Assembly (NCBI RefSeq): GCF_000340885.1 | Contig: NC_020291.1 | Location: forward strand, 2,789,001 to 2,853,000 | Direction: 5' to 3' | Length of the DNA stretch: 64,000 bases | From: Clostridium saccharoperbutylacetonicum N1-4(HMT) | Lineage (GTDB): Bacteria; Bacillota; Clostridia; Clostridiales; Clostridiaceae | Part shown: in pieces, positions 1 to 7,869 of the stretch | How positions within the stretch are numbered: position 1 is the first letter of the stretch | Layout: each line of letters starts with the position of its first letter | The notes under the pieces: model-generated | Seen by the model: the letters and a program-made list of their open reading frames with translations, nothing else | Told to the model about the DNA's origin: nothing | Databases searched by the model: none | Translations under genes and position numbers: made by a program

Positions 1-207
1 TTCAACGTTGCAAGTAAGTGCATCGCATTGGCCTTGTGAATTTGTATTATTAGTTAGGTGGCTATAATGGTATTCATGTAAAAAAGATCCACAACAGGTT
101 CCTTGTGTACTATTTGCAGACATTCCACCAATATCAACTCTGTTGGAATAACAAATTCCAGTTTTATTGTGTGAACAATTAGAAACATTACAATTAATTC
201 TTTCCAT
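1..207 (-). CDS. DUF1540 domain protein (3' end outside window)
   Basis: The reading frame starts at an ATG preceded by AAAAGGAG and stays open to the window edge, giving 69 residues. The N-terminus has the Cys pattern CNVSNCSHNKTGICYSN, followed by TQGTCCGSF. This matches the small Cys-rich DUF1540 module found in clostridia, a likely metal-binding fold of unknown function. A second copy appears to begin at CDALTCNVE, so the full protein probably carries two modules in tandem. It lies upstream of the rubrerythrin on the same strand but is read away from it. The function is unknown and the C-terminus is not visible. Confidence 0.75.
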   Translation of the reverse strand, partial: MERINCNVSNCSHNKTGICYSNRVDIGGMSANSTQGTCCGSFLHEYHYSHLTNNTNSQGQCDALTCNVE

Positions 208-249
208 AAAAAACACACTCCTTTTAATATAAGCATAAATTCATAAATT

Positions 250-795
250 TTATTTACTGAAGTACCTATCAAGCAAACCCTTAAATGCTCTTCCATGTCT
301 AGCTTCATCTTTACACATTTCATGGACTGTATCATGTATTGCATCTAAATTATTTTCCTTAGCAATTGTTGCAAGTTTCTTTTTGCCCTCACAAGCACCA
401 TATTCTGCTTCGACTCTGGCGCTTAAATTAGACTTTGTATCGGCAACTACAACTTCACCGAGAATTTCAGCAAATTTTGCTGCATGCTCTGCTTCTTCAA
501 AGGCAATTCTCTTATAGGCTTCACCAACTTCTGGATAACCTTCTCTATCTGCTTGACGAGACATGGCTAAATACATTCCAACTTCAGTGCATTCCCCTAT
601 AAAATTAGCTCGCAAACCTTCTAATAATTCATCATTTAGTCCGTTTGCAATTCCAATTCTATGCTCATCAGCAAAATTTAATTCATCTTTCATTTCTTTA
701 AATTTGTCAGCACCTGCTTTACAAATAGGGCAAATTTCTGGTGGAGTATCACCTTCATGGATATAACCACAAATAGTACAAATAAATCTTTTCAT
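250..795 (-). CDS. Reverse rubrerythrin (rubredoxin domain first)
   Basis: A 181-residue protein of the oxygen and peroxide defence system of anaerobes. It reduces H2O2 (and O2) with electrons from NADH via rubredoxin-type proteins in the cytoplasm. The N-terminal 35 residues hold a rubredoxin-like Fe site ([10 protein letters not shown] and CPICKAG). The rest is a ferritin-like four-helix diiron domain with the ExxH-type helices EEAEHAAKF and DEARHGRAF. Rubredoxin before diiron is the 'reverse' order typical of Clostridium. I chose the ATG at 795 because GGAGG lies 8 nt upstream, and an in-frame start 42 nt further up lacks one. Family members are usually PerR-controlled, but I see no clear PerR box. 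Confidence 0.92.
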   Translation of the reverse strand: MKRFICTICGYIHEGDTPPEICPICKAGADKFKEMKDELNFADEHRIGIANGLNDELLEGLRANFIGECTEVGMYLAMSRQADREGYPEVGEAYKRIAFEEAEHAAKFAEILGEVVVADTKSNLSARVEAEYGACEGKKKLATIAKENNLDAIHDTVHEMCKDEARHGRAFKGLLDRYFSK

Positions 796-956
796 GTAAA
801 ATTCCTCCATAAACAATTTGTTATTTTTAGTTATCATATAACCTAAGAAATAGTATTACCATTTGAAAATAAATTTATTAATTAAATTTATATAGAAAAA
901 TATGTTATAATTTATTGATATATTGTAAAAGTCTAGACAATAGGGAGGATTTTAAT

Positions 957-1610
957 TTGGATAATAAGTTTGAATATATATTGTTTGATTTAGATGGAAC
1001 AATTACTGATTCTGGTGAAGGAATAACAAAATCTGTTCAATATGCTTTAAAAGATTTTGGAATTGAAGTAGAAAATATTAAGGAATTGAATAAATTTATA
1101 GGTCCACCATTAAAGGATTCATTCAAAAGATTTTATAATTTTGATGATGAAAAAGCAGAATTAGGTCTAAGAAAATACAGAGAGTATTATGCAGATAAAG
1201 GGATTTATGAAAATAGTTTATATGATGGAATTGTTGAAGTTTTAGACAAACTTAAGAAAAGTAATAAAAAAATCATACTTGCTACATCAAAGCCTGAAGT
1301 GTATGCAAAAGAAATATTGAAATACTTTAAGATTGACGAATATTTTACTTTTGTGGGTGGTGCAGATTTTGAGGAAACAAGAGTAAGCAAAGGTGATGTC
1401 ATTAAGTATGCTTTAAAAGAGGCACAAGTATCTGATTTATCGAAAACTATTATGATTGGCGACAGGGAACATGATATAATTGGTGCTAAGGAAAATAATA
1501 TTAAATCAATAGGTGTTCTTTATGGATATGGTGATGTAATAGAATTAACTCAAGCTAGGGCAGACCATATTATAAAAAATGTGGACGAATTAATAGATAT
1601 TATTTTATAA
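957..1610 (+). CDS. HAD-family phosphatase (phosphoglycolate phosphatase-like)
   Basis: A 217-residue HAD hydrolase of the PGPase/PpaX-like class with a cap domain. Motif I is FDLDGTITD near residue 10 (nucleophile Asp and acid/base Asp), motif II is ILATSKP, and motif IV is MIGDREHD. The substrate cannot be told from sequence; phosphoglycolate, pyrophosphate or a nucleotide are all possible. The TTG start at 957 has AGGGAGG 8 nt upstream and gives the usual family length. An ATG 42 nt upstream has no such site. A terminator hairpin follows, so the gene is probably monocistronic. Confidence 0.85.
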   Translation: MDNKFEYILFDLDGTITDSGEGITKSVQYALKDFGIEVENIKELNKFIGPPLKDSFKRFYNFDDEKAELGLRKYREYYADKGIYENSLYDGIVEVLDKLKKSNKKIILATSKPEVYAKEILKYFKIDEYFTFVGGADFEETRVSKGDVIKYALKEAQVSDLSKTIMIGDREHDIIGAKENNIKSIGVLYGYGDVIELTQARADHIIKNVDELIDIIL

Positions 1611-1673
1611 AAGAGCATATTTAAATATTGGAAGTGAAGCTTAATTAAGAGTAAAATTTAAGTTGATTAAATT

Positions 1674-1717
1674 AGCAGGTATACCAAGTAATTTTCAGAT
1701 TGGTTGCCTGCTTTTTG
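1674..1717 (+). terminator. Rho-independent terminator after the HAD gene
   Basis: The arms AGCAGG (1674-1679) and CCTGCT (1707-1712) enclose an inner ACCAA/TTGGT pairing. TTTTT follows at once. Confidence 0.7.
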
Positions 1718-1899
1718 TTGACATAATTTTAAGTAAACAAGTAGTTTGTGGTGAATTGATTTTATACCAAAAAGTTACAAAAGCTTTTAAGATACTTAAA
1801 AATATACTATAATAATATTAGTATAATAATGCTAAATGATAAATATTATGCCATAATTAAATATTATTTAGTCGATTTATAAAGATAGAGTGGTGGGAT

Positions 1900-2400
1900 T
1901 TGTTGACAAGGTTAGAGAAATACGTGTGTGCTACATATATATGTTTAGCAGTTGCTTTAGGTGGAGTACTAGGATATTTTAAATTTGCAGTATATGATAT
2001 CTCTAAGGCATCAGCAATGCAGAAGGATGAGAATGAGAACGTTAGTGAAGCCAAAGAAAATGAAATAAATGTACCAACTGGATTTGTTCCAATAAAAGCA
2101 GAATTGACAGCTTATTGTAATTGTGCTATATGTTCTGAGCAGTGGGGGTCTCAGACTGCAATGCAGACACATACAAGAGTAGGTGTTGTTGCTACACCTA
2201 AGGAAATATCTTTAGGAAGCAAATTATTTATTCCAGATTTAAAGAAATTTAAGGAGGATTGCTTATTTGATGTTGAGGATAGAGGTGGTGCAGTTAAAAT
2301 AAAAAGTGATGGTACATATATTATAGATGTGTGGCTACCTACGCATGAGCAAGTCAAGGAATTTGGACGTAAGAAGACTATTGTATATTTATTGAAATAA
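1900..2400 (+). CDS. Membrane-anchored 3D-domain protein
   Basis: A 166-residue protein with one N-terminal membrane segment (about residues 8-30), a short Glu/Asn-rich linker and a C-terminal 3D (Asp-Asp-Asp) domain from about residue 60. The domain shows the family marks: AELTAYCNCAICS, GVVATPKEISLGSKLFIP, VEDRGGAVK and IDVWLPTHEQVKEFG. The fold is the double-psi beta-barrel of lytic transglycosylase-like proteins (YabE/YorM/MltA-related), so it probably acts on cell wall peptidoglycan outside the membrane. The start is TTG (two in a row at 1900 and 1903) behind a weak GGTGGG site. The nearest possible partners are unrelated genes. Confidence 0.82.
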   Translation: MLTRLEKYVCATYICLAVALGGVLGYFKFAVYDISKASAMQKDENENVSEAKENEINVPTGFVPIKAELTAYCNCAICSEQWGSQTAMQTHTRVGVVATPKEISLGSKLFIPDLKKFKEDCLFDVEDRGGAVKIKSDGTYIIDVWLPTHEQVKEFGRKKTIVYLLK

Positions 2401-2514
2401 TATCAACTTGAAGTTTTCATAAAATTCAATTAAAATATTTTTAGAAATAAAGTAAAAAGAGATTGGTGTTGTAAAATATCAAATTATTTTATAACAAAGG
2501 AGGACAAAATACTT

Positions 2515-3195
2515 ATGGGGCAGTCGGAAGAAAATAGTAAAATTGTTAGGGAAAATGATGAAATGATTATTTCACCAGAATTTGTTGAAGAGAAGGTAGA
2601 AGAGTTAAACGAAGTTTTGTTAGTTTATCGCTCAGCTATTAAAGAAGTGAGAACTAAATTAGAGATATTAGATGATGAACTAAAAATAAAGAGAAAAAGA
2701 AATCCAATAGAATATATGAAGTCTAGAGTAAAAACGCCAGGCAGCATTATGGATAAACTACATCGCAAAGGTCTTGAAATGAGTATTGAATCTGCAAAAA
2801 AGAATCTTAATGATATTGCAGGTATCAGAGTTATATGCTCTTTTGTAGGAGATATATACGAAATTGCAAAGATGCTTATAAGGCAAGATGATATAACATT
2901 AATTGAAGAAAAGGATTATATAAGTACCCCAAAGTCTAATGGTTATAGAAGTCTACATTTGGTTGTAGAAATACCAATATTTTTCTCTGATCATGTGGAG
3001 CCTGTTAAAGTTGAGGTTCAAATAAGAACCATTGCCATGGATTTTTGGGCAAGCCTTGAACATAAATTGTATTACAAAACTTCTGGAGAAAGTCCAACAC
3101 ATATTACACGAGATTTAAAGGAATGTGCAGAACTTATAGCATCAACAGATATGAGGATGCAGGATATACATAATGAAGTTGAAAAATTAAGATGA
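2515..3195 (+). CDS. Small alarmone synthetase (RelQ/YjbM-like GTP pyrophosphokinase)
   Basis: A 226-residue single-domain (p)ppGpp synthetase that transfers pyrophosphate from ATP to GDP/GTP. The RelA/SpoT synthetase fold is visible: RNPIEYMKSRVKTPGSI (substrate helix), DIAGIRVICSF, STPKSNGYRSLHLVV and VKVEVQIRTIAMDFWASLEHKL. There is no HD hydrolase, TGS or ACT domain, unlike the long RelA/SpoT at 29.2-31.4 kb, so this genome has at least two alarmone enzymes. AAAGGAGG precedes the ATG. The nitroreductase gene begins 10 nt downstream, suggesting co-transcription. Confidence 0.9.
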   Translation: MGQSEENSKIVRENDEMIISPEFVEEKVEELNEVLLVYRSAIKEVRTKLEILDDELKIKRKRNPIEYMKSRVKTPGSIMDKLHRKGLEMSIESAKKNLNDIAGIRVICSFVGDIYEIAKMLIRQDDITLIEEKDYISTPKSNGYRSLHLVVEIPIFFSDHVEPVKVEVQIRTIAMDFWASLEHKLYYKTSGESPTHITRDLKECAELIASTDMRMQDIHNEVEKLR

Positions 3196-3205
3196 TTGGA
3201 GATGG

Positions 3206-3787
3206 ATGAAAGTGATTAAGGATACTGTATTAAAAAATAGATCTTATAGAAGATTTTATCAAGAAAAAAACATTGAGCTAAATGAATTAAGGGAATTAGT
3301 TGATTTAGCAAGATTATCACCTTCAGGGGCTAATAAACAAGTTTTAAGATATATATTATCCAATACAAAGGATTCAAATGATAAAATATTTGATTGCATT
3401 TTTTGGGCAGGATATTTTAAGGAGTGGGATGGTCCAGATGAAGGCGAAAAACCAAGTGCGTATATAGTTGTGCTTAAAGACACTACTAATGGCAGTGGTT
3501 CTCCTCAAGATGATGGTATAGCTGTTCAAAGCATGTTGCTTGGAGCTGTTGAAAAAGATCTAGGAGGGTGTATAATCGCAAATATAGATAGGAATAAACT
3601 AAGAGAAAAACTTAATATAATTGAGCAATATGAAATTTCTTTAGTTTTGGCATTAGGATATCCAAAGGAAGATGTTGTAATTGAGAATATAAATGATTCT
3701 GGTGATATTAAATATTGGAGGGATAAAAATCAAGTTCACCATGTACCTAAAAGAACTTTAGATCAGTTGATTATAAAAGAAAATTAA
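3206..3787 (+). CDS. Nitroreductase-family protein
   Basis: A 193-residue flavin oxidoreductase of the nitroreductase superfamily. The N-terminal KNRSYRRFYQEKNI and LARLSPSGANKQVLRY match the FMN phosphate-binding region. DDGIAVQSMLLGAVEKDLGGCI and LVLALGYPKEDV match the central and C-terminal family blocks. It likely uses NAD(P)H and FMN in the cytoplasm, with an unknown substrate. TTGGAGATGG sits directly upstream of the ATG, within a few bases of the stop of the alarmone synthetase gene, so translation may be coupled. Confidence 0.85.
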   Translation: MKVIKDTVLKNRSYRRFYQEKNIELNELRELVDLARLSPSGANKQVLRYILSNTKDSNDKIFDCIFWAGYFKEWDGPDEGEKPSAYIVVLKDTTNGSGSPQDDGIAVQSMLLGAVEKDLGGCIIANIDRNKLREKLNIIEQYEISLVLALGYPKEDVVIENINDSGDIKYWRDKNQVHHVPKRTLDQLIIKEN

Positions 3788-3854
3788 TTTTCATATAAAT
3801 ATTAATTTTGAACATACTATACTTATGACTTTATTATAAAGGAGACGAGTAGGT

Positions 3855-4070
3855 ATGGAAAGAGAGCATTATATTATTGACGGATTAGCAAATGAAAATA
3901 TGAAAACTCAAATTAAAAATGCCCTTGAAAAAATTGAAGGTGTGAATAAAGTTTGTGTAGATCTTGCCCGTGGAAGTGTTGAAGTAATTTACAATACTCC
4001 TGCGACTCAAGGAGAAATCAAAGACTGTATAGAAAATACAGGAGCTGGGCAGTTTACAGTTCACAATTAA
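3855..4070 (+). CDS. HMA-like small protein lacking the CxxC metal site
   Basis: A 71-residue protein with the beta-alpha-beta pattern of heavy-metal-associated (CopZ-like) domains. KTQIKNALEKIEGVNKVCVDLARGSVEV resembles the helix and second strand of that family. In place of the usual GMTCxxC loop it has DGLANENMKTQ, with no cysteine pair, so copper or zinc binding in the usual way is unlikely. AAAGGAGACGAG precedes the ATG. The last seven codons lie inside an intergenic repeat element, so the C-terminus GQFTVHN may be element-derived. The function is unknown. Confidence 0.7.
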   Translation: MEREHYIIDGLANENMKTQIKNALEKIEGVNKVCVDLARGSVEVIYNTPATQGEIKDCIENTGAGQFTVHN

Positions 4071-4181
4071 AAGTTTATAGTTGGAGGAAGAAATCCCCTA
4101 GGGGATTTCTTAATTTATATATGAAAAGCTAGTAGTTTTTTCTACCATAACTGTAAACTGTGCACTGTAACCTGTAAACTG
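4050..4181. repeat. Intergenic inverted-repeat element (AACTGTAAACTGT family, copy 1)
   Basis: The left arm CAGTTTACAGTTCACAATTA (4050-4069) matches the reverse complement of the right arm, TAACTGTAAACTGTGCACTG and onward (4148-4181). A perfect GC-centred palindrome sits between them at 4089-4110. Related sequence recurs at 22821-22876 and 35694-35760, with a fragment at 20349-20386. The element fills the whole space between two convergent genes and supplies the end of one. Confidence 0.6.
4089..4112. terminator. Palindromic hairpin between convergent genes
   Basis: AGAAATCCCC and GGGGATTTCT are perfect 10-bp arms around a TA centre. The hairpin could terminate both the HMA-like gene and the opposing yjbQ-like gene. 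The following T content is modest (TTAATTTAT), so efficiency is uncertain. Confidence 0.5.
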
Positions 4182-4185
4182 ATTT

Positions 4186-4593
4186 CTAGCCTTCTAATAT
4201 TTTTACATAGAAAGTTCTATCTCTTGGCCCATCAAATTCACAAAAATAAATATCCTGCCATCTTCCTAATATTAAATTTCCGTTATTTAAAATAAAAGTT
4301 TGCGAAGCACCAATAGTAGACGATTTTAAATGAGCATGAGAATTTCCTTCGAAATGCTTATAATTTTCATCAACAGATGGATAAACTTTTTCAAAACCAT
4401 ATATTAAATCACGAACTACATCTGGATCAGCATTTTCATTTACAGAAATTCCAGCAGTAGTATGAGGACAATAAACTACTACGATTCCATTTTCAATATT
4501 ACTGTTTTTAATATCCTCTCTTATGTATGGTGTGATATCAATCATAGTTTGCCTAGGAATAATTTCAATTGAATGTTTGAATAAATTAGTCAT
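4186..4593 (-). CDS. YjbQ/UPF0047 family protein
   Basis: A 135-residue protein of the YjbQ (secondary thiamine-phosphate synthase enzyme, UPF0047) family. Conserved blocks are seen in order: PHTTAGISVNENADPDV (residues about 44-60), EGNSHAHLKSSTIG, and GRWQDIYFCEFDGPRDR near the C-terminus. The clustered His and Asp residues are probable metal ligands. Some members show weak thiamine phosphate synthase activity, but the real role is not established. The length is normal. AGGAGG precedes the ATG. The gene converges on the HMA-like gene, with the repeat element between. Confidence 0.9.
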   Translation of the reverse strand: MTNLFKHSIEIIPRQTMIDITPYIREDIKNSNIENGIVVVYCPHTTAGISVNENADPDVVRDLIYGFEKVYPSVDENYKHFEGNSHAHLKSSTIGASQTFILNNGNLILGRWQDIYFCEFDGPRDRTFYVKILEG

Positions 4594-4802
4594 AGAAAGC
4601 CTCCTAAAAATATTTTGATTATAATATATGATATATTAAAAGGTTAAATATATAAATAGTTTATATAAAAGTAAGGTACATTTATTTAAAAAAGAATATA
4701 ACGAATATTATTCCAATAATAGATATTTGTGTTATATATTTAAAATTATGTTAATAAAAATAATATGTAAGCGTAATTTATATGTTATGGAGTGATATAA
4801 AC

Positions 4803-5252
4803 ATGATAAAATTCAAATATTTAATGAGGATAATAATAGGTGGAATTATTTTTGGAGAATTATTTACTTTTACAGCAAATGCAGGCAGCTGGGTGAGTGT
4901 TGATAATAGTTGGCGATATTATAGTGATGTACAGACTGGGTGGTACAAATCTAATGGATATTGGTATTACAATGATGACAAAGGCATAATGAAAACCGGA
5001 TGGGTTAAGAGTGAGGGAAATTACTATTATCTTGACTTACAAACAGGGAAAATGCTAATTGGATGGATTCAAGATAAGGGTAATTGGTACTATTTAAATA
5101 GCGATGGTAAAATGGTGACAGGATGGCTTGAGTATAATGGAAATTTATATTATTTAAATGTTCATGGTGCTATGGTTAAGGATGTTTATATAGGTGCTTA
5201 TTACTTGGGACCTGATGGAGCATGGAGAGAAGAACATCAACATTGTCGTTAA
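4803..5252 (+). CDS. Secreted cell-wall-binding repeat protein
   Basis: A 149-residue protein with a signal peptide (about residues 1-27, ending in TANA before GSW). After it comes almost nothing but cell-wall/choline-binding type repeats: GWYKSNGYWYYND, GWVKSEGNYYYLD, GWIQDKGNWYYLN and GWLEYNGNLYYLN. Such repeats bind choline-teichoic acid or other cell-surface glycans. There is no catalytic domain, so it may be a stand-alone surface adhesin or decoy. I chose the ATG at 4803 (TATGGAGTGAT upstream). An in-frame ATG seven codons earlier would extend the N-terminus without a better site. Confidence 0.82.
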   Translation: MIKFKYLMRIIIGGIIFGELFTFTANAGSWVSVDNSWRYYSDVQTGWYKSNGYWYYNDDKGIMKTGWVKSEGNYYYLDLQTGKMLIGWIQDKGNWYYLNSDGKMVTGWLEYNGNLYYLNVHGAMVKDVYIGAYYLGPDGAWREEHQHCR

Positions 5253-5268
5253 TATTTGCATAAAAATT

Positions 5269-5326
5269 AAGTAATCGCTATTTTAGTAAACTATTAATAA
5301 TTAGCTAAAGTGGGATTACTTAATTT
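5269..5326 (+). terminator. Hairpin after the wall-binding protein gene
   Basis: AAGTAATC (5269-5276) pairs with GATTACTT (5314-5321). The stem is extended inward by TATTTTAG and CTAAAGTG through G-U pairs. AATTT follows. Confidence 0.45.
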
Positions 5327-5380
5327 ACAGAATATGTACAAGTTATAAATAAAAGTGTGAACATAGTAATTTTAATATAT

Positions 5381-6028
5381 TTATCTCCAAACATCATCAA
5401 TAACACTATCGATTTTACTCATTGCAATTTGAATAGCTTCAGTTTTTTCTGCTTCTGAAGTTCCAGTATTATCTACTAATAGTTCTTCAAATCTTTTAAT
5501 TCCCATAAACTTTACTATATCATATACATAATTTAATCCTTTGTTCATTACTAATTTCAAGTACCATGGAATTGGACTGCCAGAAGATTGCACATATATC
5601 ATACCTCTCTGCTTATCATTTAATAAACCTTCAACAGTGTTTTGTTCAATATGTATAGTTTTGCCTTCCATGATAACACAGTCAAGATATTCTTTTAAAG
5701 GAGCAGGAAATGAAAGACTCCACATTGGAGCAGTAATTACATACATATCTGCAGCTTTGAATTGATTTGTTAGTGTTACCATTTTATGAGCTTCTTTTTT
5801 TTCGTCTTCCTTCAATTTATTAAAATCTTCTTCTTTTATCATGCAGTTTCTTTTTTCAAAATATTGATATTCAAGTCTAGGAATGTGGCATTTATATAAA
5901 TCTAATTCTTCAAGCTGAAAATCAGTATGTTTAGTTAAAAATCTATTAACTACTTCACGCCCAATAATTTTGCTGGCAGATAGCTCTTCGGGTTTAGAAT
6001 TTACTGTGATATAAAGTAAAGTTTTCAT
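5381..6028 (-). CDS. FMN-dependent NADH-azoreductase (AzoR-like)
   Basis: A 215-residue flavodoxin-fold quinone/azo reductase. The N-terminal strand and phosphate loop read LLYITVNSKPEELSASK. TAPMWSLSFPAPLKEYLDCV is the hallmark block that contacts FMN. YVQSSGSP lines the second flavin loop. It likely reduces quinones or azo compounds with NADH in a two-electron step in the cytoplasm. GAGGGTG precedes the ATG. It is transcribed divergently from the peptidase pair at 6262-7715. Confidence 0.88.
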   Translation of the reverse strand: MKTLLYITVNSKPEELSASKIIGREVVNRFLTKHTDFQLEELDLYKCHIPRLEYQYFEKRNCMIKEEDFNKLKEDEKKEAHKMVTLTNQFKAADMYVITAPMWSLSFPAPLKEYLDCVIMEGKTIHIEQNTVEGLLNDKQRGMIYVQSSGSPIPWYLKLVMNKGLNYVYDIVKFMGIKRFEELLVDNTGTSEAEKTEAIQIAMSKIDSVIDDVWR

Positions 6029-6261
6029 TTTTTAAACACCCTCTTAAATATGATTTTAACTATAGTATTTACTGGTTCATACATTTTATTTAAGATACTT
6101 TATAAAATTATTATCTTTTATTTCTAAGATAATAAATATAATGTTATTATATTTATTATAATGTGAAATAATAAAACCAATTGGAGAAAATAAGACTATG
6201 CTTATGATAAGAACTACAATTAATATTGTAGGCAGCAAGACTAGGGAGAGGATGAAATAAA

Positions 6262-6969
6262 ATGAAACCTATAATAGGTATAACCACTATGCATGAAATA
6301 GAAATAGAAAAATCATTTACTTTAGCAAGTAATAACTATTTAAGAGCAGTTGAAGCTGCAGGAGGAGTGCCATTATTTCTTCCTATTACAGAAGAGCTTG
6401 AAGATATAAAGTCATATCTAAATATAATTGATGGAATTGTCTTTACGGGAGGAGAAGACATATCTCCTTTGAAGTACGGTGAGAATCCACTACAAATAGA
6501 GTTTATAATAAATAATTCAAGAGATAATTTTGAATTTAATCTTTTTCTAGAGGCATATAATATGGATATGCCAATCCTAGGAATATGCAGAGGAGCTCAA
6601 CTAATTAATGTGGCTTTAGGGGGGAGCTTATATCAAGATATTAATTTACAATTTTCAAATTGTCATGGTCACATGCAGTCAGAGATGCAGGTATATGATT
6701 TTTTTCATGAAGTAATAGTTGATAAAGATAGTAAATTATTTGATATATTTAAAAGTAGAGAACTAGAAGTGAATTCTTTTCATAAGCAAGCAATAAAAGC
6801 TTTAGGAGATAACTTAAAAGTTACAGCTACTGCAAAAGATGGAATTATAGAAGGAATTGAAGGCATTAGTAGGAAGTTTTTAGTTGGTGTACAATGGCAT
6901 CCAGAAGATTTAAGTTTAAAACACAAAGATTTTGTGAATTTATTTAAAGCATTAATTGATAATGTATAA
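6262..6969 (+). CDS. Class C26 gamma-glutamyl peptidase (PuuD-like), copy 1
   Basis: A 235-residue glutamine amidotransferase-like hydrolase of the gamma-glutamyl-GABA hydrolase family. The nucleophile is Cys109 in GICRGAQLINVALGG. FTGGEDISP (residues 61-69) is the oxyanion region, and the His/Glu pair is in GVQWHPEDL near the C-terminus. It probably cleaves gamma-glutamyl amides, but the substrate is unknown because no puu or polyamine genes are nearby. AGGGAGAGG precedes the ATG. The next gene is a close paralogue starting 23 nt downstream, so the two form an operon. Confidence 0.9.
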   Translation: MKPIIGITTMHEIEIEKSFTLASNNYLRAVEAAGGVPLFLPITEELEDIKSYLNIIDGIVFTGGEDISPLKYGENPLQIEFIINNSRDNFEFNLFLEAYNMDMPILGICRGAQLINVALGGSLYQDINLQFSNCHGHMQSEMQVYDFFHEVIVDKDSKLFDIFKSRELEVNSFHKQAIKALGDNLKVTATAKDGIIEGIEGISRKFLVGVQWHPEDLSLKHKDFVNLFKALIDNV

Positions 6970-6992
6970 AATTAGCTAAGGAGGAGTAACTA

Positions 6993-7715
6993 ATGAAACC
7001 AATAATTGGATTAGCTTTATCTAATAGAGTTAAATCTAAAAAAGCATACAGTGTTATAAATAATGATTATATTAAAGCAGTACAAAAAGCTGGTGGAACA
7101 CCAATTCTTATACCATTTAGTGACAATATAGAGAATATAAAAGTTTATATTGATAAAATTCAAGGAATTATATTCACAGGAGGAGAAGATATTTCACCTT
7201 TGTTTTATAATGAGGAACCAAGAAAAGAGGTTCAATGTATAATTGAGGAAAGAGATAAATTCGAGTTGGAGCTTTTTAAGGAAGTTTATATAAAGAATAT
7301 TCCCATTTTAGGGATATGCAGAGGTCTTCAGCTTATTAATATTGCTTTGGGAGGAAATTTGTATCAAGACATTAAATTTCAAATTCCTAATAGTTATGGT
7401 CATGCTCCAAGACAAACCTTAAGATCTAATCTCTATCATTCAGTTAAAATAGAAAAAAGTAGCAGATTATTTGATATATTTAAAACAGAAGATTTAAAGG
7501 TTAATTCATTTCATCATCAAAGTGTAAAGAAGCTAGGAGAAAATTTGAAAATTTCAGCAGTTTCTAATGATAATATAGTTGAAGGAATTGAAAGTACAAA
7601 TGATAAATTTTTGGTAGCAGTTCAATGGCATCCAGAAAACTTAATTGAAAATCATCCGGAATTTTTAAAGTTATTTCAGACATTTATTTATATGGCAGGA
7701 AAAGAATTGGCATAA
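6993..7715 (+). CDS. Class C26 gamma-glutamyl peptidase (PuuD-like), copy 2
   Basis: A 240-residue paralogue of the preceding gene, alignable along its whole length. The shared landmarks are FTGGEDISP, Cys109 in GICRGLQLINIALGG, VNSFHHQSVKKLGENLK and AVQWHPENL. Catalytic residues are intact in both, so neither copy looks decayed. AAGGAGGAG lies just upstream of the ATG. Divergence between the copies is well beyond a recent duplication, suggesting they have different substrates or a heteromeric arrangement. Both ideas are inference. Confidence 0.9.
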   Translation: MKPIIGLALSNRVKSKKAYSVINNDYIKAVQKAGGTPILIPFSDNIENIKVYIDKIQGIIFTGGEDISPLFYNEEPRKEVQCIIEERDKFELELFKEVYIKNIPILGICRGLQLINIALGGNLYQDIKFQIPNSYGHAPRQTLRSNLYHSVKIEKSSRLFDIFKTEDLKVNSFHHQSVKKLGENLKISAVSNDNIVEGIESTNDKFLVAVQWHPENLIENHPEFLKLFQTFIYMAGKELA

Positions 7716-7775
7716 TTTGGATAAAGCTAAGCTGATTTATTTGATGAAGGTAAAATTAAATAATTAATATAAAGA

Positions 7776-7812
7776 GAAATAAACCTATTTAAATTTTAAA
7801 TAGGCTTATTTC
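7776..7812. terminator. Bidirectional hairpin between convergent genes
   Basis: The 15-nt arms GAAATAAACCTATTT and AAATAGGCTTATTTC enclose a 7-nt A/T loop. The single mismatch becomes a G-U pair on the minus strand. The hairpin therefore suits the minus-strand gene ending at 7870 best, though both sides are T-rich. Confidence 0.5.
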
Positions 7813-7869
7813 TAATATTTTGAGTTTATAAATAGTATAGCTGAAATTTATCAGAAATTTCAGGGTATA

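Noticed and set aside
54..344. Open frame of 96 codons on the minus strand
   Set aside because: It overlaps both the DUF1540 gene and the rubrerythrin end in another frame, has no ribosome site, and its translation lacks any family pattern.
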